A stretch of 36,948 nucleotides of DNA, from NCBI GenBank assembly GCA_031264445.1, contig JAISDW010000009.1, forward strand, positions 1-36,948. The letters run 5' to 3'. A model generated the notes under the pieces. The model was not told the DNA's origin and searched no databases. It saw nothing but the letters and a program-made list of their open reading frames with translations. The stretch is from Elusimicrobiota bacterium (GTDB taxonomy: Bacteria; Elusimicrobiota; Elusimicrobia; Elusimicrobiales; Elusimicrobiaceae). The translations under genes and the position numbers were made by a program. Of this stretch, positions 17,245 through 27,495 are shown in pieces. Numbering within the stretch: the stretch's first letter is position 1; every line of letters starts with the position of its first letter.

Positions 17245-18057
17245 TTATATCAAATTATAAGTCGTATGCAAAAGGCTGTTGGTATCAAGCGTGCGAATAA
17301 AATCAGCCACTATGCCATTGCTTTTAATCTTTTCCATAAGGCGGGAAAGCTCGTTTTTATTCGTCAAGGCGTAATTTATTGTTTTGTAAGCCGCTTCCTG
17401 TATTAAAGCGGTTGTTCTTGGTATATCTTTTAATAAATTATATACGCCAGGGCTCTTGTTTTCCGCAAATGCAAGAACCGTCATATTCTTGTTATTATCC
17501 CTAATTTCAATATAAGGATTAGCTTTAGGCTTTAAAATCTTGGCCCCGCCAATATTATTACCTTCGGCAGCCGTGGCCACGACAGTGCGGGACTCGTTGG
17601 CATTAGGACCATGGATGGCACAAGCCCTGTCGTAATTAACATCCCAACCCCGTCCCATTAAATATTTAATAATACTTTCGGAATTTTCCCCGCTGTAATA
17701 TGCGGAGACCTGCAATAAATTTAATCCGTTTTTATTGCTATGTAAAATGGGGTCTCCCCACCTCTGGCTTCTGACACAATATTTAATAATTTCTGTAGCC
17801 ACTTTGTCATTTTTCGTAAGCGCATTTTCAAGCAGTTCCCAGGCGGACATATACCGGCCGGCATACTTGCCCATTTTAAATTTATAATTGCTGTCCAAAC
17901 TTGGGTATTCATTCTCCGGTTTCTCGTCTTCAAAATTACATGGTATCTTTGCCTGCGAATTTGTTGCTTCAAAACTAATCTGCGGAATAGCCGCGTAAGA
18001 AAGAGTGGCCAAAACAAACAAACTTAATACAGGCAGGACTAATTTTTTGAGCTGCAT
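17245..18057 (-). CDS. Secreted ankyrin-like protein
   Basis: Start reassigned to MQLKKLVLPVL with GGAGGATAT upstream; signal peptide; ankyrin-like segments (NGLNLLQVSAYYSGENSESIIKYLMGRGWDVNY; MTVLAFAENKSPGVYNLL). Confidence 0.6.
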   Translation of the reverse strand: MQLKKLVLPVLSLFVLATLSYAAIPQISFEATNSQAKIPCNFEDEKPENEYPSLDSNYKFKMGKYAGRYMSAWELLENALTKNDKVATEIIKYCVRSQRWGDPILHSNKNGLNLLQVSAYYSGENSESIIKYLMGRGWDVNYDRACAIHGPNANESRTVVATAAEGNNIGGAKILKPKANPYIEIRDNNKNMTVLAFAENKSPGVYNLLKDIPRTTALIQEAAYKTINYALTNKNELSRLMEKIKSNGIVADFIRTLDTNSLLHTTYNLI

Positions 18058-18199
18058 ATAAATATCCTCCGAAGAAGTATCAAATAATTGATTTATACTA
18101 ATATATGCTGTTTCACTATTAAGTATAACACAAAACCGGAAATATGTCAAGCGTTTTGTAAGATATCAATACATATTGGACTTTGGCCAATTTTAGTCT

Positions 18200-18369
18200 T
18201 TTTCTCCCTTTCGTAAAGGGAGTACCACGAAGGGGCGAGGGATTTAATAATATAAGCAGTTATTGAAAAAAATAGTAGTTTGTAATTTTGCGGCTTTACA
18301 GCCATTAAATCCTCCGCCCGACTTCGCTTCGCTACGCCGTGGCACCTCCTTTACGAAAGGAGGAAAAAG
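18200..18369. repeat. Family A full palindromic element
   Basis: TTTCTCCCTTTCGTAAAGGGAGTACCACGAAGGGGCGAGGGATTTAA ... ATTAAATCCTCCGCCCGACTTCGCTTCGCTACGCCGTGGCACCTCCTTTACGAAAGGAGGAAAAA. Confidence 0.85.
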
Positions 18370-18433
18370 GCATAATCTTATTCTTCCGCTCTCTTTCGTA
18401 AAGGGTATTATTTTTACTTTGGATATTTGAGCT

Positions 18434-18938
18434 GTTTTCTCCCTTTAGTAAAGGGAGTGGCCCGCAGGGCCGAGGGATTTAATTGCACCGTATATCCAAT
18501 TCCAGAACAAGCCGTCAGGTGGGGTGGGATTTAATATTATCCCAAATTACTTTTAAAACAGTCTCCAAATCGCGGTATATATCTGTATTCGTAAACCTTA
18601 AAACCGTAAACCCTTTGGAGCTTAAATATAAATCTCTTTCCTTGTCTTTTGCCTTGGCGTCGTCAGTATAATGCCCGCCGCCGTCAAGTTCTATTACCAG
18701 TTTCTCTTTAGTACAGCAAAAATCTGCAATATAATTTCCTACGGGCTTCTGCCTGTAAAATATTGCGTTTTTAATTTGCCCTTTTCTTATTTTTGACCAT
18801 AGGATTAATTCCGGCTCCGTCATTCTTGCTCTTAAGTTCCGGGATAATGATTTATTGTTTTTATTGTATTCTATCATTAAATCCCTCCCCGTCTTCGCTG
18901 CGCTACGCCGGTACTCCCTTTACAAAAGGGAGAAAACG
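18434..18938. mobile_element. Candidate DUF559-bearing family A element
   Basis: Left arm 18434..18482, inner arm AGGTGGGGTGGGATTTAAT (18518..18535), DUF559 ORF, right arm ATTAAATCCCTCCCCGTC...TACTCCCTTTACAAAAGGGAG (about 18875..18938). Confidence 0.6.
18515..18877 (-). CDS. DUF559 domain endonuclease (PD-(D/E)XK, Vsr-like)
   Basis: LSRNLRARMTEPELILWSKIRKGQIKNAIFYRQKPVGNYIADFCCTKEKLVIELDGGGHYTDDAKAKDKERDLYLSSKGFTVLRFTN, hallmark DUF559. Confidence 0.95.
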   Translation of the reverse strand: MIEYNKNNKSLSRNLRARMTEPELILWSKIRKGQIKNAIFYRQKPVGNYIADFCCTKEKLVIELDGGGHYTDDAKAKDKERDLYLSSKGFTVLRFTNTDIYRDLETVLKVIWDNIKSHPT

Positions 18939-18983
18939 ACAAACGCTTTACGGCATTACTTTAATTATCTTTCTATATTTTAA

Positions 18984-20876
18984 TTATTTATTGTAAGTAA
19001 TGGCACCCATTGACCTGTAGGCATTATACATACCATCTTGAAGCAGCTTACGCTTGGCCTCCTCCGTAGATACAAATCTTCGCGTTGCCGCTACAAGCTC
19101 TTTGGCAAAATTATCCAAATTTAACGGCGTTATAACGCCGTTAAATTCAACGACAATATACCCGCCGTTTTCAGGCTTTTCATAATATTCTTTTTGCTCC
19201 TTGGTCCTCACTATAATTATAATGGGCATTTTTTCAGGATTGCTCTGCAATAATACGTTCAAATCACCCTCTGGGGAAAAGTTTTCCGCATGGCTCTTGC
19301 CGTCTTTGCCCGTAACAAGAGACTTAACAATCTGCCAGTAATAATTATCGTCTGGTATACCTTGGAGATCATTGCCCTTAAAACCGTCTATCATCGCTAT
19401 TGTCAACGGCTGGCTGGTTTTAGCTTTAGACAAAATATCTATTATTTCAGGGCCGTATGTTTCTTTATATTTTTTATCAACATCATCTAATTCTTTATCT
19501 ACACGCTTTTGATCGCTCCCAAGAAATATGCCAAAGGCACCTAAATTTTCATTATAAAAAGCTCTTCCGGGGCCGTTACCTTTCAAGTCTTTGGGAAACA
19601 TCCAAGGATTATCTTTCGGATTATCTTCATAATCAAACTTTCCTTGAAAGGTTTTTAAGGCGGAGCATTCTGTTTTGCCGGCGCAAAACAGCTCCTTTGT
19701 AATATCTCTGCGTATATCTTCATTACCCGAGATTATATTTTCGCCGCTTCCTTGCAGTTGAATAGGTTGAGGTTTATTATCTAATGCGGATTCATCAACG
19801 GACATTGAGCTTTGCCCACCGGAACCCATTGAGGAACCTGACACCTTATCTTGCTTTATTGCCGCAGGCCAAAACTTCTCACCCATCAACTGTTGCTGAA
19901 ATAATTTCTTGACATCCGCAAGCATGGTCGTATTATCTTTCTGTTGCTTTGCCGCTTCTTTCGCGTTTGCCGCAGCAACTTTGCCTGCCACTGCTCCGGC
20001 CGCAGCCCTGCTGCCTGCGCCGCCGCGCGAAACCCCGCGCGAGCCGCCCGCACCCGCGCCGCCATAAGAACCGCCGCCACCGCCGCCGCGGCCGGCTTTG
20101 GCGTCAGCAGTAAGCGGCGCGCCGAAGCCGTCAAAATTCCCAAAGCCGCCGCCTTTGCCGCTGTGCCGCCGGCCGCCGGCCTCGTCAAATAAGCTCCGCG
20201 CGCCATTGCCGCTGAGTCTGTTGTAATCCCCGCTTTGCAAAAACTGCGCCACGCCGCCCGGGTAATTAGTCCGCTCCGCGTATTTGGCGGCTTCAATTAT
20301 TTGCCAGTCTTCCAGCCCGGGCGCGGCTTTTTTGGCGGCCTTATAATCCTGCTCGCTGACGGTTGCGCCCAAAAACTGATCATAAGGCACCAGGCCGTTT
20401 TCCGTCTTTACGAATTTGCTGCCAGACTCGTCCTGATACACTTCGTAAATCGGGCCGCCGTTGATGCGCACGTATTCTTTGGAGCTTTCGGCCACGGCTT
20501 CAGCCTGCGCGATCTGCTGCGCGCGTATGGCTTCGGCCTGCGCCATTGCCGCAGCATGGTACGTAGCAGCATCGGAGGAGGAAAGCGCGTCCCGCCGTAC
20601 GTCCCGGTCCCCGCCGGAGGCGCCGCGTGCACCCGCGGCGGGCTTCCTGCCGGCGGCACTCTCATAAAACGCTTTCGCCCGCTTGGCGTAAGCCGCAAGC
20701 GGATTGCCAAAGGTGGATAAAGGTTCGGCTATATACTTTTCCCCCAGCTCCCTGATTAAGGAGCCCTCGGGCCATAAAAACGGCAGGCACATGAAAATTA
20801 CAAAGAAAATCAGGGCGGCGGCCCATACCGCGTGGTTTTTGAAAAATCTGCCCAGCTTCTGTTTTTGTTTTTGCAT
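18984..20876 (-). CDS. Single-pass membrane protein with Gly/Ala-rich low-complexity region, function unknown
   Basis: Start reassigned to MQKQKQKLGRFF with GGGGAGG SD; one N-terminal TM; GRGGGGGGSYGGAGAGGSRG region; no recognised fold in the C-terminal half. Confidence 0.75.
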   Translation of the reverse strand: MQKQKQKLGRFFKNHAVWAAALIFFVIFMCLPFLWPEGSLIRELGEKYIAEPLSTFGNPLAAYAKRAKAFYESAAGRKPAAGARGASGGDRDVRRDALSSSDAATYHAAAMAQAEAIRAQQIAQAEAVAESSKEYVRINGGPIYEVYQDESGSKFVKTENGLVPYDQFLGATVSEQDYKAAKKAAPGLEDWQIIEAAKYAERTNYPGGVAQFLQSGDYNRLSGNGARSLFDEAGGRRHSGKGGGFGNFDGFGAPLTADAKAGRGGGGGGSYGGAGAGGSRGVSRGGAGSRAAAGAVAGKVAAANAKEAAKQQKDNTTMLADVKKLFQQQLMGEKFWPAAIKQDKVSGSSMGSGGQSSMSVDESALDNKPQPIQLQGSGENIISGNEDIRRDITKELFCAGKTECSALKTFQGKFDYEDNPKDNPWMFPKDLKGNGPGRAFYNENLGAFGIFLGSDQKRVDKELDDVDKKYKETYGPEIIDILSKAKTSQPLTIAMIDGFKGNDLQGIPDDNYYWQIVKSLVTGKDGKSHAENFSPEGDLNVLLQSNPEKMPIIIIVRTKEQKEYYEKPENGGYIVVEFNGVITPLNLDNFAKELVAATRRFVSTEEAKRKLLQDGMYNAYRSMGAITYNK

Positions 20877-21036
20877 TTTACGAAACCTCCCCTGTAGCTT
20901 ATTATCCCTGTCCTGCAAAAAACGGCCATACATACTGTATATATCTTACAATAATTATATATTAACAAATTTACACAATATTGCAAGTACTTGGCGGGCT
21001 GCCTTTAGTAAATGGAATGCTTTGGCTTTATGGCTG

Positions 21037-21192
21037 TTTTCCTCCTTTTGTAAAGGAGGTGCCCACAGGGCGGAGGATTTAATGATTGTAAATATGTAAA
21101 GTCGGAAACCGTTATTTATTAATAGCTTATTTTAAATCCCTCTCCGCCTTCGCTTCGCTGCGCCGGTACTCCCTTTACAAAAGGGAGAAAAA
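21037..21192. repeat. Family A full palindromic element
   Basis: TTTTCCTCCTTTTGTAAAGGAGGTGCCCACAGGGCGGAGGATTTAA ... TTTAAATCCCTCTCCGCC...CGGTACTCCCTTTACAAAAGGGAGAAAAA. Confidence 0.85.
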
Positions 21193-21257
21193 TACTAAAA
21201 CTACCAAATGCCCGATATCTAACACCGTTATTGCTTTAAATTAAGTAAAATAGCTTT

Positions 21258-21862
21258 ATGATAGCTTATCTCAAGGGCGAGGTTCTGGAAACCGGCGAAG
21301 GCGGCGTAATTCTGCTGGCCGGCGGCGTAGGGTACGAGGTCAATATGGCCGCCCCCAGCGCGGCCGCGCTTGAAGCGGGCCAAAATACCGCGCTGTATAT
21401 TTGCGAATCCCTTTCGCCATACGACGGCACGTCGCTTTACGGATTTTTGACCAAAGAAGACAGACAGCTGTTCCTTCTCTTCAAAGAATCCATACCCAAT
21501 ACCGGCCCCAAAAAAGCTTTGGAATTTTTGGCAAAAGCGCTGCGCTCGGTGGCGGATTTCCGCCGCGCAATAATGACGCAGGACCCTAAAATCCTGACGG
21601 CAATCTTCGGCTTCACCGCTAAAACCGCGCAAAAATTAATTGATTCGCTCAAAGACAAAATTGACGGCATATCCGTGCAGGGCGAAGTCAAAATAAAAAC
21701 CGCGCAGGAGCCCCTGCTCTCGGAAGTGCTCAGCGCGCTTACGGCTTTGGGCTATTCCGCGCAGGAGGCCCGCAGAGCGCTTGAGACAATCCGCAGGCAG
21801 GACGGCCCGCAGCCGGCCGGCGTGGAAGAAAACATAAAATCAGCTTTAAGGATACTGCGCAA

Positions 21863-21866
<4 letters not shown>
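21258..21866 (+). CDS. ruvA: Holliday junction helicase subunit RuvA
   Basis: [11 protein letters not shown]...GVGYEV...[10 protein letters not shown]-terminal [16 protein letters not shown]. Confidence 0.95.
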
Positions 21867-22881
<1,015 letters not shown>

Positions 22882-22885
<4 letters not shown>

Positions 22886-24000
22886 GGCGGCTTTTACCCC
22901 TCCTTCCAACGCTGCTGCTTTTGTGCGCCGCCTGCGCCGCGCCGTCTGCGCGTGCGAGCCAGCAAACGCGCGGCAGGCAGGTGCGGGTGCTGCTGGCGCA
23001 GCCGCAAAACGCAGCCGATATACGCGCCTCGGGTCCTTTCACCCTCGTAAATTTAGACGGCGGTAAAAAATTCAAAATCGCAAAAGGCGGCGTCTTTAAA
23101 ATCTCAAAATCCGGCAAAGAACTGCGGGCGGGCAATATCGCTACGGCAAAAGGCGTGCGCATAGAGCTGAATAATCCCGCGGATTATTTCACTTTAGGCG
23201 GCGTGCAATACCGCGGGCCGCTGTCGGTTACGCCGCTGCGCGCCGGCATAAATATAACGGAACATATTGATTTGGAAGATTATCTGACGGGCGTGCTGCC
23301 TTATGAAATGAGCCCCAGCTGGCCGCTTGAAGCCCTTAAAGCGCAGGCTGTCGCCGCGCGCACCTTCACGCTTAAAACAATAGAAAATACCAAAAACAAA
23401 GATTTTGATTTATATAATGACGTACGCAGCCAGATGTACAAAGGCACGGTTAAAACTTATGACAGCGTAAAAAAAGCCGTGGAAGGAACGAAAGGCGAAA
23501 CGATGCTGTACAAGGGTAAAATCTTCCCGGCGTATTACCACTCCAACTGCGGCGGGCATACCAACGGCGGCAGCGAAAATATTAAACCTCTCAACGGCGC
23601 GAAATGCGGCTACTGCAAAGGCGCGCCCAATTACGAATGGCAAAAAACGCTGCCGAAAGAAGCGCTGAACAATTACCTCAAAAAAAACAATATAAAAGGC
23701 GAAATTAAAAAAATAAAAATAGGCAGAAAGCAGGCCGGCGGCCGCGCGGCCACGCTGGTGCTGATAACTTCCAAAGAAAAAAAAGAAGTAAACTGCGGCG
23801 CGCTGCGCGCCGCGATAGGGCCCGATAATTTAAGAAGCTGCGTGATAACGAAAATAAGCGGCCTTAAGCTGCAGGGGCGCGGCTACGGCCACGGCAAAGG
23901 CCTGTGCCAGGAAGGCGCAAAAGCCATGGCTTTGCAGGGTAAGAGTTATAAAAAAATCCTGGCGCGCTATTACCCGGGCGCGGAAATAAAAAAAATCTGA
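22882..24000 (+). CDS. SpoIID/LytB domain protein
   Basis: GTG start; [52 protein letters not shown]. Confidence 0.9.
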
Positions 24001-25169
24001 TGAAAGCCGCAACAAAAATCCTAATCGCGCTTGCCGCGCTGCTGAGCGCCTGCGGCGGCTTTTGCGCAGACGCGCCGCAGCTGCGCGGGGCGTGGGTCGC
24101 CACTGTGGGCAATATTGACTGGCCGTCCGCGCCGGGCCTCGGCGCGGAGCAGCAGCAAAAAGAACTTACGGAAATGTTTGACAATCTCAAAAAAGCGGGG
24201 TTCAACGCGGTCTTCCTGCAGGTACGGCCCGCGGCGGATACTTTCTGGCCGTCCGAGCTGGAGCCGTGGTCCGTCTATTTAACCGGCACGCAGGGCGCGA
24301 ACCCGGGCTACGACCCGCTGGCCTTCGCCGTTGAGCAAGCGCATAAACGCGGCCTGCAATTGCACGCGTGGGTAAACCCTTTCCGCGTGGCTTTAAGCCC
24401 CAAAACCACGCTGGCAAAAAATCATCCCGCCGTCAAAAACAAAAGCTGGGTTATAGAATACGACGGTAAAAGATTTTATGACCCTGGCAATCCCGCCGCG
24501 CGGGAGCATTGCATAAAAGTGATAACCGAAATCACCCGCAAATACGATATTGACGGCATACATCTTGACGATTATTTTTACCCCTACCCCGACGCAAAAA
24601 ATACGCCGGTAAAAGACGGCGCTTCTTTCAAAAAATATGCGCGCAAAGGCCAAAGCCTTGAAGACTGGCGGCTGCAAAACATAAATTCTTTTTTGCGCGA
24701 TTTGAGGGCCGCCGTAAAAAAAGCAAAACCCGGCGCGGCCTTCGGCATAAGCCCCTTCGGCATATGGTGCAATGCAAAGGACTGCGAGGGCGGCTCCCCG
24801 ACTGCGGGTTTCAACTCCAAACTGGTTTTGTATTCGGACGGCAGGGCCTGGCTGCGCGAGGGCCTGCTTGATTATATAGCGCCGCAGATTTACTGGCATA
24901 TCGGCCACAAAACCGCGTCTTTTGACAAGCTGGTTGACTGGTGGGCCGCGCAGGTGAAAGCCGCGCCCGTTGGCAGCCCCAAGTTATACATCGGCATAGC
25001 CGCGTACAAGCACGCCTCCGGCGAATGGAAGGATAAAAACCAGCTGGGCCGGCAGATAAAATACGCGAGCAAAAATAAAAACGTGGACGGGTTTATTTAC
25101 TTCAGCGCGGGCAAAGCGCTCGGCGCAAAAAGAGATACCGCGCGGATAATAACCGCGCTTAACAAATAA
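24000..25169 (+). CDS. Family 10-like glycosylhydrolase (GHL10/DUF187, YngK-like)
   Basis: LRGAWVATVGNIDWPS; GFNAVFLQVRPAADTFWPS; LHAWVNPFRV; YDIDGIHLDDYFYPYP. Confidence 0.92.
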   Translation: MKAATKILIALAALLSACGGFCADAPQLRGAWVATVGNIDWPSAPGLGAEQQQKELTEMFDNLKKAGFNAVFLQVRPAADTFWPSELEPWSVYLTGTQGANPGYDPLAFAVEQAHKRGLQLHAWVNPFRVALSPKTTLAKNHPAVKNKSWVIEYDGKRFYDPGNPAAREHCIKVITEITRKYDIDGIHLDDYFYPYPDAKNTPVKDGASFKKYARKGQSLEDWRLQNINSFLRDLRAAVKKAKPGAAFGISPFGIWCNAKDCEGGSPTAGFNSKLVLYSDGRAWLREGLLDYIAPQIYWHIGHKTASFDKLVDWWAAQVKAAPVGSPKLYIGIAAYKHASGEWKDKNQLGRQIKYASKNKNVDGFIYFSAGKALGAKRDTARIITALNK

Positions 25170-25171
25170 AT

Positions 25172-26209
25172 ATGGCATTTGAACGCTTTAAAAAATTTAA
25201 TACGGACACTCTTATCGCCCAAAATCCGGCCGACCCGCGCGACAACAGCCGCCTGATGGTTTTGAACCGTGCGGATAAAAGCATAAGCCATAATATCTTC
25301 CGCGATTTGCCGCAGTTTCTGCGCGCGGGCGACACAATCGTAATAAACAACTCAAAAGTTTTCCCCGCGAAAATATTCGCAAAAAAATCCACGGGCGGCA
25401 AAATTGAAATCCTGCTTGTGCGCCAGCTGGAAGATAAATACTGCTGGGCCGCGCTGCTGCGCGAATATAAACCCGGCGCGGAATTATTTTTTGAAGACGG
25501 CCTGCGCGCGGAAATAACCGGCAATACGCCGCAGGGCGAGGCCGTTTTGAAATTCAATACGCAGGATATTCTGCCCTACGCGCGCAAATACGGCCATATG
25601 CCGCTGCCGCCTTATATAGAAAAGGCCCGCGCGCGCGCCGGCCTGCCAAAAGGCATTGAAAGCGATAAGGAAAAGTACCAGACAATTTACGCGCGGGCCG
25701 AAGGCTCCATAGCCGCGCCTACGGCGGGTTTTCATTTCACGCCGCGGCTTTTGGACGCGCTGAAATCCGCGGGCATAAATATTGCCTATATTACGCTGCA
25801 CGTGGGCTGGGGCACTTTTAAACCATTGCGCGGCGAGCCGCAGCAACATCAAATGCTTGCCGAACTTGCCGAAATCAACCCGCAAACCGCCGAAATTATA
25901 AACAAAACAAAAGCAGCCGGCGGGCGCGTGGTATCGGTCGGCACCACGAGCACGCGCACGCTTGAAAGTTTTGCCGACGGCGACGGCCGTATCGCGGCAG
26001 GCCAAAAATGGACGGATTTATTTATTTACGATAATTATAAATTTAAAATTGTTGACGCGCTTATCACTAATTTCCACTTCCCTGACAGCACGCCTTTATG
26101 CCTGACATGCGCCTTCGCCGGCGAAGATTTTATTTATAATGCCTACTCGCAGGCGGTTGAACAAAAATACCGCTTTTATTCCTTCGGCGACGCGATGCTT
26201 ATTTTGTAG
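25172..26209 (+). CDS. queA: S-adenosylmethionine:tRNA ribosyltransferase-isomerase QueA
   Basis: DTLIAQNPADPRDNSRLMVLNR; AAPTAGFHFTPRLLDAL; LHVGWGTFKP; TNFHFPDSTPLCLTCAFAG. Confidence 0.96.
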   Translation: MAFERFKKFNTDTLIAQNPADPRDNSRLMVLNRADKSISHNIFRDLPQFLRAGDTIVINNSKVFPAKIFAKKSTGGKIEILLVRQLEDKYCWAALLREYKPGAELFFEDGLRAEITGNTPQGEAVLKFNTQDILPYARKYGHMPLPPYIEKARARAGLPKGIESDKEKYQTIYARAEGSIAAPTAGFHFTPRLLDALKSAGINIAYITLHVGWGTFKPLRGEPQQHQMLAELAEINPQTAEIINKTKAAGGRVVSVGTTSTRTLESFADGDGRIAAGQKWTDLFIYDNYKFKIVDALITNFHFPDSTPLCLTCAFAGEDFIYNAYSQAVEQKYRFYSFGDAMLIL

Positions 26210-26225
26210 CAATCCGGCCGCAATT

Positions 26226-26519
26226 ATGAAAAATTATTATATCTACATAATAACCAATTACACAAATACCACGCTTTACATCGGCACTACAAATAATTTG
26301 ATTAGAAGAATTTATGAGCATAAAAACAAATCAGTTGAAGGGTTCAGCTCAAAATACAATTTAAAAAAATTGGTGTATTATGAGGTATTTCAGGATATAA
26401 GCAAAGCGATAGAAAGGGAAAAACAATTAAAAAATTGGAACAGAGATTGGAAAGTCAAATTAATAGAAAATACTAATCCAGAATGGAAAGATTTACACGA
26501 CGAAATTATGTATCACTAG
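26226..26519 (+). CDS. GIY-YIG endonuclease (YhbQ-like)
   Basis: YIYIITNYTNTTLYIGTTNNLIRRIYEHKNKSVEGFSSKYNLKKLVYYEVFQDISKAIEREKQLKNW; start trimmed to ATG 26226. Confidence 0.95.
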   Translation: MKNYYIYIITNYTNTTLYIGTTNNLIRRIYEHKNKSVEGFSSKYNLKKLVYYEVFQDISKAIEREKQLKNWNRDWKVKLIENTNPEWKDLHDEIMYH

Positions 26520-26521
26520 TT

Positions 26522-26600
26522 GTCATACCCGAATGTTTCTATCGGGTATCCGGCCGTAGGCTTTACTACCAGATACCCGATTAAGACACTCGGGTATGAC
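26522..26600. repeat. Family B two-hairpin repeat
   Basis: GTCATACCCGA-ATGTTTCTA-TCGGGTATC ... GATACCCGA-TTAAGACAC-TCGGGTATGAC. Confidence 0.85.
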
Positions 26601-26756
26601 AGGAAGAATAACGGGGTCAATTAAATAATATCCTTGTATTATAAATTTTCCGAATAAAGCCTATAAAAGTTATAAGCATCATAAAGCATACTATCTCATG
26701 AATTATTGTTGTATAATATATTTGACTTTATATTTTTTGCACCAAGGGGAAATAGT

Positions 26757-27341
26757 ATGTTATATAATTGTAAATTACTAAATAAATATTCTCGCCGCGG
26801 CTTTACGCTTATTGAACTTCTTGTCGTTGTCCTTATCATCGGCATTCTTGCCGCTATCGCTCTGCCGCAGTATCAGGTTGTAGTGCTGAAAAGCAAACTC
26901 TCTACCGTAATGCAAAATATCAGAACGCTTAAAGACGCGGAGGAAATGTTTTTCCTGATTAACGGCGAATACACGGACAATTTAACGCTGCTGGACGCCA
27001 GCATAGCGAACTGCAGCATGGAAGCCGTCACAGGAATGGGAGCAGGCGCAACAAAGGTTTTTATTTGCGCCAATGATACGGCGTACAGGCTTCAGAGGCA
27101 AGGCTATTCCGCTCCCTATATGTACGAACTTGTAGGCCTATACGCCCCGCAGCAAAGTAAAGGATGGGGGCGCATAGCGTACAGACAACCTTTGGACAGA
27201 CAGTCGGACGGTAAGCCGTGCTCTGCGCTACTGTCCGAACTCTCCAGATGCAGGATTAATAATACTTCGGACACTGCCGCCGCCAAAGTGTGCGACGGGC
27301 TGGGGAGAAAAATCAGCGCGAATGACTGGGCGTGGCAATGA
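26757..27341 (+). CDS. Type IV pilin-like protein
   Basis: RRGFTLIELLVVVLIIGILAAIALPQYQ prepilin N-terminus; AAGGGGAAATAGT upstream of ATG. Confidence 0.88.
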   Translation: MLYNCKLLNKYSRRGFTLIELLVVVLIIGILAAIALPQYQVVVLKSKLSTVMQNIRTLKDAEEMFFLINGEYTDNLTLLDASIANCSMEAVTGMGAGATKVFICANDTAYRLQRQGYSAPYMYELVGLYAPQQSKGWGRIAYRQPLDRQSDGKPCSALLSELSRCRINNTSDTAAAKVCDGLGRKISANDWAWQ

Positions 27342-27495
27342 TTCATTTTTCAAAATAATCTCGCGCGGCGGCAAAACCGGCGGCGCAAATCAAACCCGAA
27401 CATATTTATCCAACGCCGCGGCTTGACGAAGACGGCATTACAAATATTATAATATTCTTATACTATAAATTCATAAACATAAGCTGGGGCGGAAT

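Noticed and set aside
11949-21192. CRISPR array
   Set aside because: Repeats are long, irregularly spaced over many kb, palindromic and separated by genes; no regular spacers and no cas genes.
26690-26756. Sigma54-type promoter upstream of pilin 26757
   Set aside because: TTGAC...TTTGCA spacing does not fit the GG-N10-GC requirement; a TATAAT-like -10 is nearby instead, but no convincing -35.
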